Origin: JBFGCA01 sp041567315
GTDB lineage: Bacteria > Acidobacteriota > Thermoanaerobaculia > Multivoradales > JAHEKO01
Assembly (NCBI GenBank): GCA_041567315.1
Contig: JBFGCA010000078.1
Span: 1-23,033 of the forward strand
Reading direction: 5' to 3'
DNA: 23,033 nucleotides
The translations under genes were made by a program, and so were the position numbers. This document shows, in pieces, positions 1 to 6,123 of the stretch. Within the stretch, counting starts at the first letter, position 1, and each line of letters begins with the position of its first letter. The notes under the pieces were generated by a model. It worked only from the letters and a program-made list of their open reading frames with translations, made no database searches and was not told the DNA's origin.

Positions 1-137
1 GCTGGCGAGCGCGGCGGGGCCGGATGCCAGGCGCCGCGACGCAGGCAATGCCGAGCCATTGTCGAGGAGCGGCAACGCCGCAGACGGCTCCGCCCCGCCG
101 TCAGACGGCCGGGCGGACTTCCGCCACGGGCTCCTAG
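1..137 (-). repeat. MITE-like repeat, copy 1 (cut by the window edge)
   Basis: The reverse complement of this stretch aligns without gaps to 5607-5743, with about nine mismatches over 137 bases (roughly 93% identity). It therefore lies in the opposite orientation to that copy. The terminus at 116-137 matches the end of the complete copy at 20 of 22 positions and closes with CTAG (134-137). The other end lies before base 1. It carries no plausible gene, and its stop-free frames are by-products of GC bias. Identity to copy 2 is seen directly; mobility is inferred. Confidence 0.85.
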
Positions 138-161
138 CGCCCAGTGCTTGCGGGTCCGGGG

Positions 162-764
162 CTAGTCCTGCCCGATGAGGCGCCGGTAGTCCTCGGGCGT
201 GTCGACGTCGAGCACCACCCCGGGATCCTCGACGGGCAGCTCGAGCAGCTCGGCCGCCCGCGCCTCGAGCAGCTGGCGCAGCCCGATCGCGGGATCGAGG
301 CCGGCGATCTCCGGGACCAGCCGCCCGGCGATCGCCAGCGGATGCCCGCGCCGGCCCTCGAACACCGGCAAGGCCAGCGCGGCCTCCCCGCCTTCGACGG
401 CCTTCGCCAGCCGGCCGATCGTGCCGCTCGCGACCGCTGGATGGTCGGCCGGCACCACCAGCAGCGCCCGGCCCCGGGCGGCCAGCCGCTCGCCGCCCCC
501 CAGCGCCTCGAGGCCCGCCCAGACGCTGCTCAGCATGCCGCGCGACGGATCGGGGTTGACCGCCACCGCCGCCCCCGCCTCCTCGGCCAGATCTCGCAGC
601 GCGGCCTCGCCCGGCGCCACCACCACGACCATCTTCTCGACCCCGGCCCCGGCCAGCGAGTCCAGCAGAGCCCTCAGCAGCGGCCTGCCGCGATAGGGCA
701 GCAACAGCTTGGGCCGCCCCATCCGCCGCGACCGCCCGGCCGCCGGCACCACCGCAACCGCCAT
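162..764 (-). CDS. MocA/MobA-family nucleotidyltransferase (NTP_transf_3)
   Basis: This is a 200-residue protein of the GT-A-like family that moves a nucleotide onto molybdopterin (CTP in MocA, GTP in MobA) or a similar cofactor. The nucleotide-binding loop AAGRSRRMGRPKLL is at residues 8-21, with the metal-site motif PADHP at 105-109, GRRGHP at 137-142 and the C-terminal DVDTPEDY at 186-193. These features and the length fit the MocA branch best, where such proteins serve xanthine-dehydrogenase-type molybdenum hydroxylases. I chose the ATG at 764 because AGGAAG (775-770) sits five bases upstream; a GTG at 770 would overlap that site. It is a cytoplasmic single gene with no molybdoenzyme or cofactor gene beside it in the window, so the exact substrate is unproved. 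The stop is TAG within CTAG (162-165). Confidence 0.85.
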   Translation of the reverse strand: MAVAVVPAAGRSRRMGRPKLLLPYRGRPLLRALLDSLAGAGVEKMVVVVAPGEAALRDLAEEAGAAVAVNPDPSRGMLSSVWAGLEALGGGERLAARGRALLVVPADHPAVASGTIGRLAKAVEGGEAALALPVFEGRRGHPLAIAGRLVPEIAGLDPAIGLRQLLEARAAELLELPVEDPGVVLDVDTPEDYRRLIGQD

Positions 765-770
765 GGCCAC

Positions 771-992
771 TTCCTACCACGCGGGAGTCCGAGGAACCGT
801 CGAACCCAGAGGGTTGTCCACTTAATCGTCGACGGATGATGAATCGATTTCAAGTTGTCCGATCCGGCAGAGAAGAAGATCCAGGTAGTTCAGTCACGTG
901 GTGATCTGGACCGGTCCCTACTTACCTGGGTCGCCGTCGGACTCACAACGGGTTGGTCACCACTGCCTTCTGCCATCGACCGAGGCCGTGGT
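771..992. other. Intergenic stretch, first part
   Basis: The gene-free interval between the nucleotidyltransferase and the PDZ gene runs from 771 to 1209. In this first part I see the AGGAAG ribosome site of the nucleotidyltransferase (770-775), a slightly less GC-rich patch around 805-860, and a short inverted repeat CCAGGTA/TACCTGG (881-887 and 923-929). There is no convincing gene and no tRNA. The open frames here are short or of biased composition. The remainder (993-1209) is dominated by the palindrome listed separately. Confidence 0.5.
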
Positions 993-1159
993 GGAGCCGG
1001 CCGGGGCGGGGTGCGACAGGGACCTGGAGCCGAGCGCTGGCGTCGGCCATCGCAGATCGCCCGACCGTCCAGCGCTCGGCGGATAGGAGGAACGGGCCTC
1101 CCCTGCGAAGTCTCTCAGGCCCGTTCCGTGCCCAGGCGTGCCCCGCCCCGGTCGGTTCT
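993..1159 (+). ncRNA. Large structured palindrome, candidate structured RNA (three-way junction)
   Basis: Positions 993-1011 pair with 1141-1159 in a 19-pair stem that continues with four more pairs (1012-1015 with 1137-1140). A further stem joins 1023-1027 to 1132-1136. Inside are two hairpins: a perfect 12-bp stem (1029-1040 with 1069-1080, plus an inner 5-bp stem at 1042-1046/1061-1065) and a perfect 11-bp stem (1089-1099 with 1117-1127). All five imperfect pairs in the outer stem are G.U when read as plus-strand RNA and would be A.C mismatches on the other strand, which favours a plus-strand transcript. It matches no RNA family I can name. A repetitive palindromic DNA unit is an alternative. 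Pairing is seen; function is unknown. Confidence 0.45.
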
Positions 1160-1209
1160 CGCCACCGAGCCCGCATTCGGGACACGACGAGGATTCAGTG
1201 TCTCGCTCG

Positions 1210-1956
1210 CTACCGCTCGCGCGGCAGCCGGTCCAGCCGCCGCTCGAGCTCGCGCAGCCGCTGCTCGAGGCGCTCGAGGCGGCGCAGCAGGTCGCCGCGG
1301 TCGTGCCGCATCCGCTCCAGGTCCTGGCGCCACTCGTCGCTCTCCAGCCGCTGCTCGAGCCGCTCGAGCGTGCGCTCGATCACCTGCGGGTCGAGCCGCA
1401 GCTCCCGCTGTTCGAGCAGCTGCGGCAGCGAGCCCGGTCCGCCGGGCGGACCGGAGCTGCGGTACTCGAGCAGCAGCTCGCCGACGTCGAGCCGCGACCG
1501 CTCCACCTGCTCGAGCGTCGCCGTCAGCTCGAGCCGCCGGCGCCCGCGCCAGACCTCGATCCCGACCGCTTCGCCGGCGGACCGCAGCCCCACCGCCCGC
1601 AGGAGGTCGAAGCCGCTGGCGACCGGCTCGCCGTCGACGGTGGTGAGGACGTCGCCCACCGCGATCCCGGCTGCGGCGGCGGGAGTGTCCTCGAGCACGC
1701 GCGAGACCAGCACCCCGCGTCCCTCGGGAGCACCGAAGTGGGTGCGGAGCTCGGGGGTGAGGGCCAGCACCTCGACGCCCAGATAGCCGCGAACGGCGGG
1801 CAGACCCGGGAGCACCAGACGATGCTCGCCGTCGCCGGTCACCACTCGCAGCTCTTTGTGCACCACTTCGCCCTCCTGCCCGGCGGTCGCCCGGCCCGGC
1901 AGCGAGAGCAGCAGAACGGTGGCCGCGGCGGCGCGGCCGGCGGAGGATCGCTTCAT
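1210..1956 (-). CDS. Exported PDZ-domain protein with C-terminal coiled coil
   Basis: This is a 248-residue protein with an N-terminal signal peptide (about 1-25, MKRSSAG then a hydrophobic run ending ATAG). A PDZ domain spans about 56-148 with a G-Y-L-G carboxylate-binding loop (57-60) and the typical stretch from GVLVSRV to VDGEPV. A strongly charged heptad-rich coiled coil occupies about 190-246. There is no protease domain, unlike HtrA/DegS or RseP, so it probably binds peptides or acts as a scaffold in the periplasm. The ATG at 1956 overlaps the upstream stop as ATGA, with AAGGGAGA just ahead, so translation is coupled. It is the third gene of the sigma/anti-sigma operon. I infer that it modulates envelope-stress sensing by presenting or recognising protein tails. 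Domain calls are firm; the role is a guess. Confidence 0.8.
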   Translation of the reverse strand: MKRSSAGRAAAATVLLLSLPGRATAGQEGEVVHKELRVVTGDGEHRLVLPGLPAVRGYLGVEVLALTPELRTHFGAPEGRGVLVSRVLEDTPAAAAGIAVGDVLTTVDGEPVASGFDLLRAVGLRSAGEAVGIEVWRGRRRLELTATLEQVERSRLDVGELLLEYRSSGPPGGPGSLPQLLEQRELRLDPQVIERTLERLEQRLESDEWRQDLERMRHDRGDLLRRLERLEQRLRELERRLDRLPRER

Positions 1957-2423
1957 CTCGGGTCTCCCTTTCCGGTGTTGGCCGAGCGCGGGGTGGCGAC
2001 GCCTCGCGGTACGGCCACCGCGGCGGCCGGACCGCCGGCCAGCGAGGCCTCCCACAGCGCGCCCAGATCGAGGACCAGGTCGACCTCGCCGCTCTCGCCC
2101 AGATAGAGCACCGGCGACGAGGCGGCGGCGAGCGTCCGCAGGCTGGCCAGCTCGCGGGCCAGGGCTCGGGCTTCGGCCTCCAGGGCGGCGGCCTCGGCCG
2201 CCCGGGCCTGCTGCCGCTCGCCGGCGCCCCGCCAGCCGACGACTCCGGCCGCGGTCAGCGCCAGGGCGCCGGCCAGCGCGCAGGCGATCGCCGCCCGGCG
2301 CCGGTGGCGAGAGCGGCGGGGTTGGCGGTCGAGCGCCGCCAGCACGCGGCCGGTGAATTCCGGGGAGGCCACGACGCGGGGCGTCTCCCGGAGCAGTTCG
2401 TCGAGCGGGTCTCGTGGGCTCAC
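1953..2423 (-). CDS. Single-pass membrane protein, probable anti-sigma factor
   Basis: This is a 156-residue protein with a cytoplasmic N-terminal segment (1-43, with a basic patch RRSRHRRR before the membrane), one hydrophobic segment at about 44-64, an Ala/Glu/Arg-rich coiled coil at about 68-100 and a small extracytoplasmic tail. There is no zinc-finger (HxxxCxxC) motif, so it is not a classical ZAS anti-sigma factor. The call rests mainly on position: its GTG start (2423) overlaps the sigma-factor stop as GTGA, and its own stop overlaps the next start as ATGA. That layout is typical of ECF sigma/anti-sigma pairs with membrane sensors. The likely role is holding the sigma factor at the membrane until an envelope signal is received. 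It could instead be an accessory membrane protein. Confidence 0.6.
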   Translation of the reverse strand: MSPRDPLDELLRETPRVVASPEFTGRVLAALDRQPRRSRHRRRAAIACALAGALALTAAGVVGWRGAGERQQARAAEAAALEAEARALARELASLRTLAAASSPVLYLGESGEVDLVLDLGALWEASLAGGPAAAVAVPRGVATPRSANTGKGDPR

Positions 2424-3028
2424 GGCGTCTCTCCCTCGGAGCGCGCGTCCCGGGTGCCGGGACGCTCTCCGTGAACGTAGGGGGTCAGGATCTCGCGGAG
2501 CATCCGGCGGCCGCGATGCAGCCGGGACTTGACGGTCCCCTCGCGACAGCCCATGAGGTCGGCGATCTCGCGCAGCGGCCAGCCCTCGAGGTGGCTGAGC
2601 ACCACCGGCTGGCGGTAGCGGAGCGGCAGCCGCAGCAGCGCCGCGGCCAGGTGACGGCGGAGCTCGTGGTCCAGCAGGCGATGCTGCGGGGAGCGCTGCG
2701 GAGGTTTGCCGTTCGAGGGCGGCAGCAGCGAGCGGAAGGCGCGCCAGCGGCGCTGACGCCGCGCCTGGCTGCGCAGCAGGTTGGTGGCGATCCGGAAGAG
2801 ATAGGCGCGCAGCAGACCGCGCTCGCGGTAGCCGCCGCCCCGCTCGTAGAGCCGGACGAAGGCCTCCTGGGCGAGGTCCTCGGCCTGCTCGCGGCTGCCG
2901 CTCAACCGGGTCAGGTAGTTCACCAGCGCGTCCTTGTGGCGATCCACCAGGAAGCCGAATGCGGCGCGGTCGCCGGCCCGGGCGCGGGCGAAGAGCTGAC
3001 TGTCGGTGGCCGGTGGCGGCGCGCTCAT
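2420..3028 (-). CDS. ECF-type RNA polymerase sigma factor
   Basis: This is a 202-residue sigma-70-family protein of the extracytoplasmic-function group. The sigma region 2 segment is about residues 20-90 (F-LVDRHKDALVNYL, then AEDLAQEAFVRLY and RAYLFRIATNLLRSQARR). Region 4 is about 125-185 (LPLRYRQPVVLSHLEGW followed by the helix-turn-helix EIADLMGCREGTVKSRLHRGR). Regions 1 and 3 are absent, as expected for the family. The ATG at 3028 is chosen over a TTG four codons earlier because the GAAGGGA ribosome site lies between them. It is the first gene of a minus-strand operon with the membrane protein and PDZ protein downstream. Such operons are usually autoregulated, but I do not see a distinct ECF promoter. 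It is divergent from the TPR gene. Confidence 0.93.
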   Translation of the reverse strand: MSAPPPATDSQLFARARAGDRAAFGFLVDRHKDALVNYLTRLSGSREQAEDLAQEAFVRLYERGGGYRERGLLRAYLFRIATNLLRSQARRQRRWRAFRSLLPPSNGKPPQRSPQHRLLDHELRRHLAAALLRLPLRYRQPVVLSHLEGWPLREIADLMGCREGTVKSRLHRGRRMLREILTPYVHGERPGTRDARSEGETP

Positions 3029-3146
3029 CGGTCCCTTCAAGGGCTTTAACGCCCGGCCCGCGCCATCGGTTCCGAAAGGCGGCCGCGGTGGCGAGGCAAG
3101 CCTACGCGAGAGCCGTAATCCGTCTCGAATCTTGGGTTTGCGGCCG

Positions 3147-3176
3147 ATGACGCGTGCCCGGACCTCGTGCTAGCAT
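3147..3176 (+). promoter_or_regulatory. Candidate promoter for the TPR gene, near-leaderless
   Basis: A -10-like TAGCAT (3171-3176) lies 18 bases after a weak -35-like ATGACG (3147-3152). The expected start of transcription (about 3183) is only a few bases before the ATG at 3187, which fits the lack of any Shine-Dalgarno sequence there. A nearly identical CGTGYTAGCATCC string occurs upstream of the sigma-54 activator gene. Confidence 0.4.
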
Positions 3177-3186
3177 CCTGGACCCG

Positions 3187-4377
3187 ATGAGCAAGATACG
3201 GTGGGTCGTGGGGGTCGCGGCAGGGCTGTGGCTGCCGCTGGTGGGAGTGACAGCGGCCGCGTCGGCGTCGCTTGAGGAGGTCCGGCAGCTGGCCGGCGAG
3301 CAGCGCACCTACGAGGCGCTGAAGCAGCTCGACGAGTTCCTGGTCGAGCGCCCGGCGAACACCGAAGGGCTGCTGCTCAAGGGCGTGCTGCTGACCGGTC
3401 TGGGCCGCTCCGACGAGGCCAAGCAGATCTTCCTCGAGCTGTCCCAGAAGGTCCCCGACCGGCCCGAGCCCTACAACAACCTGGCCGCCATCTACGGCGC
3501 CGCCGGCGACTACGATCAGGCGATCCAGGTTCTCAAGCTGGCGCTGCGGACTCACCCCAGCTACGGTACCGCCTACGAGAACCTCACCAAAGTCTACGGG
3601 CGGCTGGCCAGCGAGGCCTACGACCGCGCCCTCGGGCGCGAGGTGCAGTCGCCCTCGGAGCCGGTCGAGCTGGCGCTGCTGAGCGAGATCGGCGGCAGCC
3701 AGAGCGGGCTGACGATCGCGGCGCGCCCCGCCGCCGGGGGTCCCTCCAGCGGCGCCGTGGCTCCGCGCCCCGAGCCCTCCGCCCCGCCACCGGTGGTCGC
3801 GGCGCCGCCCGCGGAGGCCACCGGCAGCGCTCCGGGCGGCGAGCCCGCGAGCGCAGCGGCCGAACGGATAGCGGCCGAGCCGGTGGAGCCGCCCGCCGCC
3901 CTCCCCGAATCGCCTCCCGCGCCGGCGGTCGTGGCGGCGCCGGAGGAGAGCGAGGCCGAGATGCCCGGACCGGATTTCGAGGCCGAGGTGGCCGAGCCGG
4001 CCACCGAGCCGCCGCCGGAGCCCGAGCCCGCCGGCGGCCTGGAGGGCGTGCGTGAGACGGTCCGCGCCTGGGCCGCGGCCTGGAGCAGCCAGCGCGCCGA
4101 CGACTACCTGGGCTTCTATTCCGAGCAGTTCGTGCCCTCGGGTGGGGACGAGGTGGAGGAGTGGCGGGCGCAGCGCCGCGAGCGGCTGTCGTCGCCGCGG
4201 TTCATCGAGGTGTCGGTAGCGATGCTCGACGCCGGCCGCGACGGCCCCGACCGGGCCTGGGTGCGATTCCTGCAGTCCTACCGCTCGAACCGCTACGAGG
4301 ACACGGTGACCAAGACGCTGGATCTGGTCCGCGAGGCCGGTGGCTGGAAGATCCTCGCCGAGCGGGTGGAGGAATAA
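3187..4377 (+). CDS. Exported TPR protein with NTF2-like C-terminal domain
   Basis: This is a 396-residue protein. A signal peptide covers about 1-27 (MSKIRW, hydrophobic core, ending A-A-A-S-A). Tetratricopeptide repeats follow at about 30-150, including AIQVLKLALRTHPSYGTAYENL and the preceding YNNLAAIYGAAGDYDQ helices. A low-complexity Ala/Pro/Glu linker of about 130 residues leads to an NTF2/SnoaL-like domain at about 284-396 (AAWSSQRADDYLGFYSEQF to GGWKILAE). The same domain ends the next gene and resembles the C-terminal domain of Cds6-type L,D-transpeptidases. I infer a periplasmic scaffold working with the transpeptidase. The ATG at 3187 is chosen because it directly precedes the signal peptide; the GTG at 3154 would add eleven non-signal residues. 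Its end carries the GGAGGA ribosome site of the next gene, so the two are coupled. Confidence 0.82.
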   Translation: MSKIRWVVGVAAGLWLPLVGVTAAASASLEEVRQLAGEQRTYEALKQLDEFLVERPANTEGLLLKGVLLTGLGRSDEAKQIFLELSQKVPDRPEPYNNLAAIYGAAGDYDQAIQVLKLALRTHPSYGTAYENLTKVYGRLASEAYDRALGREVQSPSEPVELALLSEIGGSQSGLTIAARPAAGGPSSGAVAPRPEPSAPPPVVAAPPAEATGSAPGGEPASAAAERIAAEPVEPPAALPESPPAPAVVAAPEESEAEMPGPDFEAEVAEPATEPPPEPEPAGGLEGVRETVRAWAAAWSSQRADDYLGFYSEQFVPSGGDEVEEWRAQRRERLSSPRFIEVSVAMLDAGRDGPDRAWVRFLQSYRSNRYEDTVTKTLDLVREAGGWKILAERVEE

Positions 4378-4380
4378 AGG

Positions 4381-5610
4381 GTGGGCGGCCCCCGCGTCTC
4401 GCCTCTCGCCCGGTCCCTGTCGTTGGCTCTCCTCGGTCTGCTGGTCGGTTCGGTGCTGCCCGCCGCCGACGACCACGGCCTGGGTTTCGTGGTGCCGGAG
4501 CCGTTGTCACCCGACCCGGCGCCGCTCGAGCTCCAGCTGGTCCACAGCCTGATGGACATCCGCGACGGCCGGCTCGACGAGGCGCTCGACCACGCCGCCG
4601 AGGTGACCCGCCGGCGGCCCGACTTCAGCCTCGCCCAGCTGGTCTACGGCGACGTGCTGAGTGCGCTCACAGACCCGCTCGCCGCCTTCGGCCAGGCGGT
4701 GCCGCCGGCGGCGGTCAACGGGCTGCGTGACGAGGCGCGGGCGCGCCTGGGGCGCTACCTCGAGGCCCCGCCCGCCGGTGCCGTGCCGGGCGATCTGCTG
4801 AGGCTGCCGCCGGGCACCGGGGCGGCCCTGCTGATCGATCTCGAGCGCTACCGGTTGTTCGTGTACGAGCAGCGGGACGGGCGGCTGGTCCAGGCCGCCG
4901 ACTACTACGTGTCGATCGGCAAGGGCGGCGTCGAAAAGCGGCGCGAGGGCGACGAGAAGACGCCGGTGGGCGTCTATCTGGTCTCCTCCTATCTGCCGGG
5001 TGACGAGCTTCCGGACCTCTACGGCGTCGGCGCCTTTCCGCTGACCTATCCCAACGGTTGGGACCTGCGGCGCGGCCGCACCGGCAGCGGGATCTGGATC
5101 CACGGCACCGAGTCCGACCGCTATAGCCGGCCGCCCAAGTCGAGCCGCGGCTGCGTGACGCTGAGCAACGCCGACTTCGACGCCCTCGGCCGGCGGGTCG
5201 AAGTCAGCCGCACGCCGGTGGTCGTCGGCCGCAGCCTGGAGTGGGTCGCGCCCGAGGTGGCCGCCGAGCGGCGGCGGGCCCTCGAAGCGGCGATCGAGAG
5301 CTGGCGCCGCGACTGGGAGAGCCGCGACGCCGAGCGCTACCTGAGCCACTACGCGGCCGACTTTCAGAGCGGGGGCATGGACCGGGCGGGCTTCGCCGCC
5401 CACAAGCGACGGGTCAATGCCGGCAAGCGGTACATCCGCGTCGACCTCGACGAGATTGGCATCTACTCGTACCCGGGCGAGCCCGACCTGGTGCTGGTCG
5501 ACTTCGTCCAGAGCTACGCCAGCGACGACTTCCGGGCCCGCCGCCGCAAGCACCAGTACTGGCGCCTCGAGGACGGCACCTGGCGGATCGTGCTCGAGAC
5601 CGGCGCCTAG
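4381..5610 (+). CDS. L,D-transpeptidase (YkuD) with NTF2-like C-terminal domain
   Basis: This is a 409-residue exported enzyme that acts on peptidoglycan peptide stems (3-3 cross-links or protein attachment) through a cysteine acyl-enzyme. There is a signal peptide at about 1-29, a helical TPR-like region at about 45-125 and a YkuD domain at about 146-283. The catalytic His241 is in IHGTES and Cys258 is in SSRGCVTLSN, the family signature. A Cds6-like NTF2 fold lies at about 295-408 and is shared with the preceding gene. The GTG start three bases after the upstream stop is supported by GGAGGA at 4368-4373. The stop TAG (5608-5610) is part of the CTAG that begins the MITE-like element, so the element abuts the gene without disturbing its frame. 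The catalytic residues are intact, so it should be active. Confidence 0.93.
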   Translation: MGGPRVSPLARSLSLALLGLLVGSVLPAADDHGLGFVVPEPLSPDPAPLELQLVHSLMDIRDGRLDEALDHAAEVTRRRPDFSLAQLVYGDVLSALTDPLAAFGQAVPPAAVNGLRDEARARLGRYLEAPPAGAVPGDLLRLPPGTGAALLIDLERYRLFVYEQRDGRLVQAADYYVSIGKGGVEKRREGDEKTPVGVYLVSSYLPGDELPDLYGVGAFPLTYPNGWDLRRGRTGSGIWIHGTESDRYSRPPKSSRGCVTLSNADFDALGRRVEVSRTPVVVGRSLEWVAPEVAAERRRALEAAIESWRRDWESRDAERYLSHYAADFQSGGMDRAGFAAHKRRVNAGKRYIRVDLDEIGIYSYPGEPDLVLVDFVQSYASDDFRARRRKHQYWRLEDGTWRIVLETGA

Positions 5611-5775
5611 CAGCCCGTGGTGGAAGTCCGCCCGCCCGTCTGGCGGCGGGGCGAGGCCGTCTGCGGCGTTGCCGCTCCTCGACAATGGCTCGGCATTGCC
5701 CGTGTCGCGGCGCCTGACATCCGGCCCCGCCGCGCTCGCCAGCCGCCCCGACCGACTTCCACCACGGGCTGCTAG
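5607..5775 (+). mobile_element. MITE-like element, copy 2 (complete)
   Basis: The 161-bp core (5611-5771) is bounded by perfect 18-bp terminal inverted repeats, CAGCCCGTGGTGGAAGTC at 5611-5628 and its reverse complement at 5754-5771. CTAG flanks both sides (5607-5610 and 5772-5775). The inside is GC-rich, self-complementary and has no believable gene. Copy 1 at 1-137 is about 93% identical in inverse orientation. The CTAG flanks fit either a CTAG duplication (IS5-like) or a TA duplication inside CTAG (IS630/Tc1-like targets are known to prefer CTAG). The left CTAG supplies the stop codon of the L,D-transpeptidase. There is no transposase in the window, so it would be mobilised in trans. Confidence 0.85.
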
Positions 5776-5824
5776 AAGCCGGCGCCGGGCGCGGCCGGGT
5801 CGCCAAATATCCGGTCCCCCGCGG

Positions 5825-5865
5825 GCCGGCAGCTGACGCAAATTGGCGCTCGGCTGTCTGCCGGC
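5825..5865. promoter_or_regulatory. Inverted repeat upstream of the sigma-54 promoter, possible activator site
   Basis: GCCGGCAG (5825-5832) and CTGCCGGC (5858-5865) form a perfect 8-bp inverted repeat 150-190 bases before the sigma-54 promoter. That is a usual distance for an enhancer-binding protein site. Only the repeat and its distance are seen; the binding protein is a guess, and it may simply be a hairpin. The gene-free stretch 5776-6123 also holds an AT-rich patch (5917-5945) and the promoter listed next. Confidence 0.25.
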
Positions 5866-6012
5866 AGCGGCTGGCGGCCCCGTCAAAGGCCCGGTCACGG
5901 GTTGGCACCACAGTTCTAAGTAGCTGATTTTAAATAGTCTTTTGCCCTTCGGGTGAGCCAGGGCGGGGAGGTGATCCGCGGGCCGGAGGGGTCGGGCCGG
6001 ACTCTCCAGAAA

Positions 6013-6028
6013 TGGCACCCGGCTTGCT
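6013..6028 (+). promoter_or_regulatory. Sigma-54 (RpoN) promoter
   Basis: TGGCAC-CCGGC-TTGCT matches the -24/-12 consensus TGGCAC-N5-TTGCW at every defined position and with exact spacing. Transcription should start near 6039, leaving a leader of about 85 bases before the ATG at 6124, which has GGGGAGGAG ahead of it. A sigma-54 activator gene lies on the other strand in the same window. Confidence 0.8.
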
Positions 6029-6123
6029 CCCTGGAACCCTGAACGACCGCGCCCGCGCCGGGGTCGAGACCGCCGGCTTTGTGAAGGACGGCGCATGGCA
6101 GATCCAGTGAGGGGAGGAGCACG

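Noticed and set aside
1089..1127. TCTCTCAGGC resembling a glycine riboswitch core
   Set aside because: It sits in the loop and arm of a perfect hairpin, the partner GGAGAG and the conserved central motif are missing, and no glycine gene follows.
771..1160. Molybdenum-cofactor riboswitch upstream of the nucleotidyltransferase
   Set aside because: The wobble pairs favour the plus strand, the wrong orientation for that gene, and I cannot match the known consensus.
1..5775. Composite transposon bounded by the inverted repeats
   Set aside because: There is no transposase inside, the genes look like core functions, and the elements are short non-autonomous units.
5902..5917. Second sigma-54-like site TGGCAC-CACAG-TTCT
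   Set aside because: The -24 half is good but the invariant GC of the -12 element is absent; the perfect site at 6013 explains the region.
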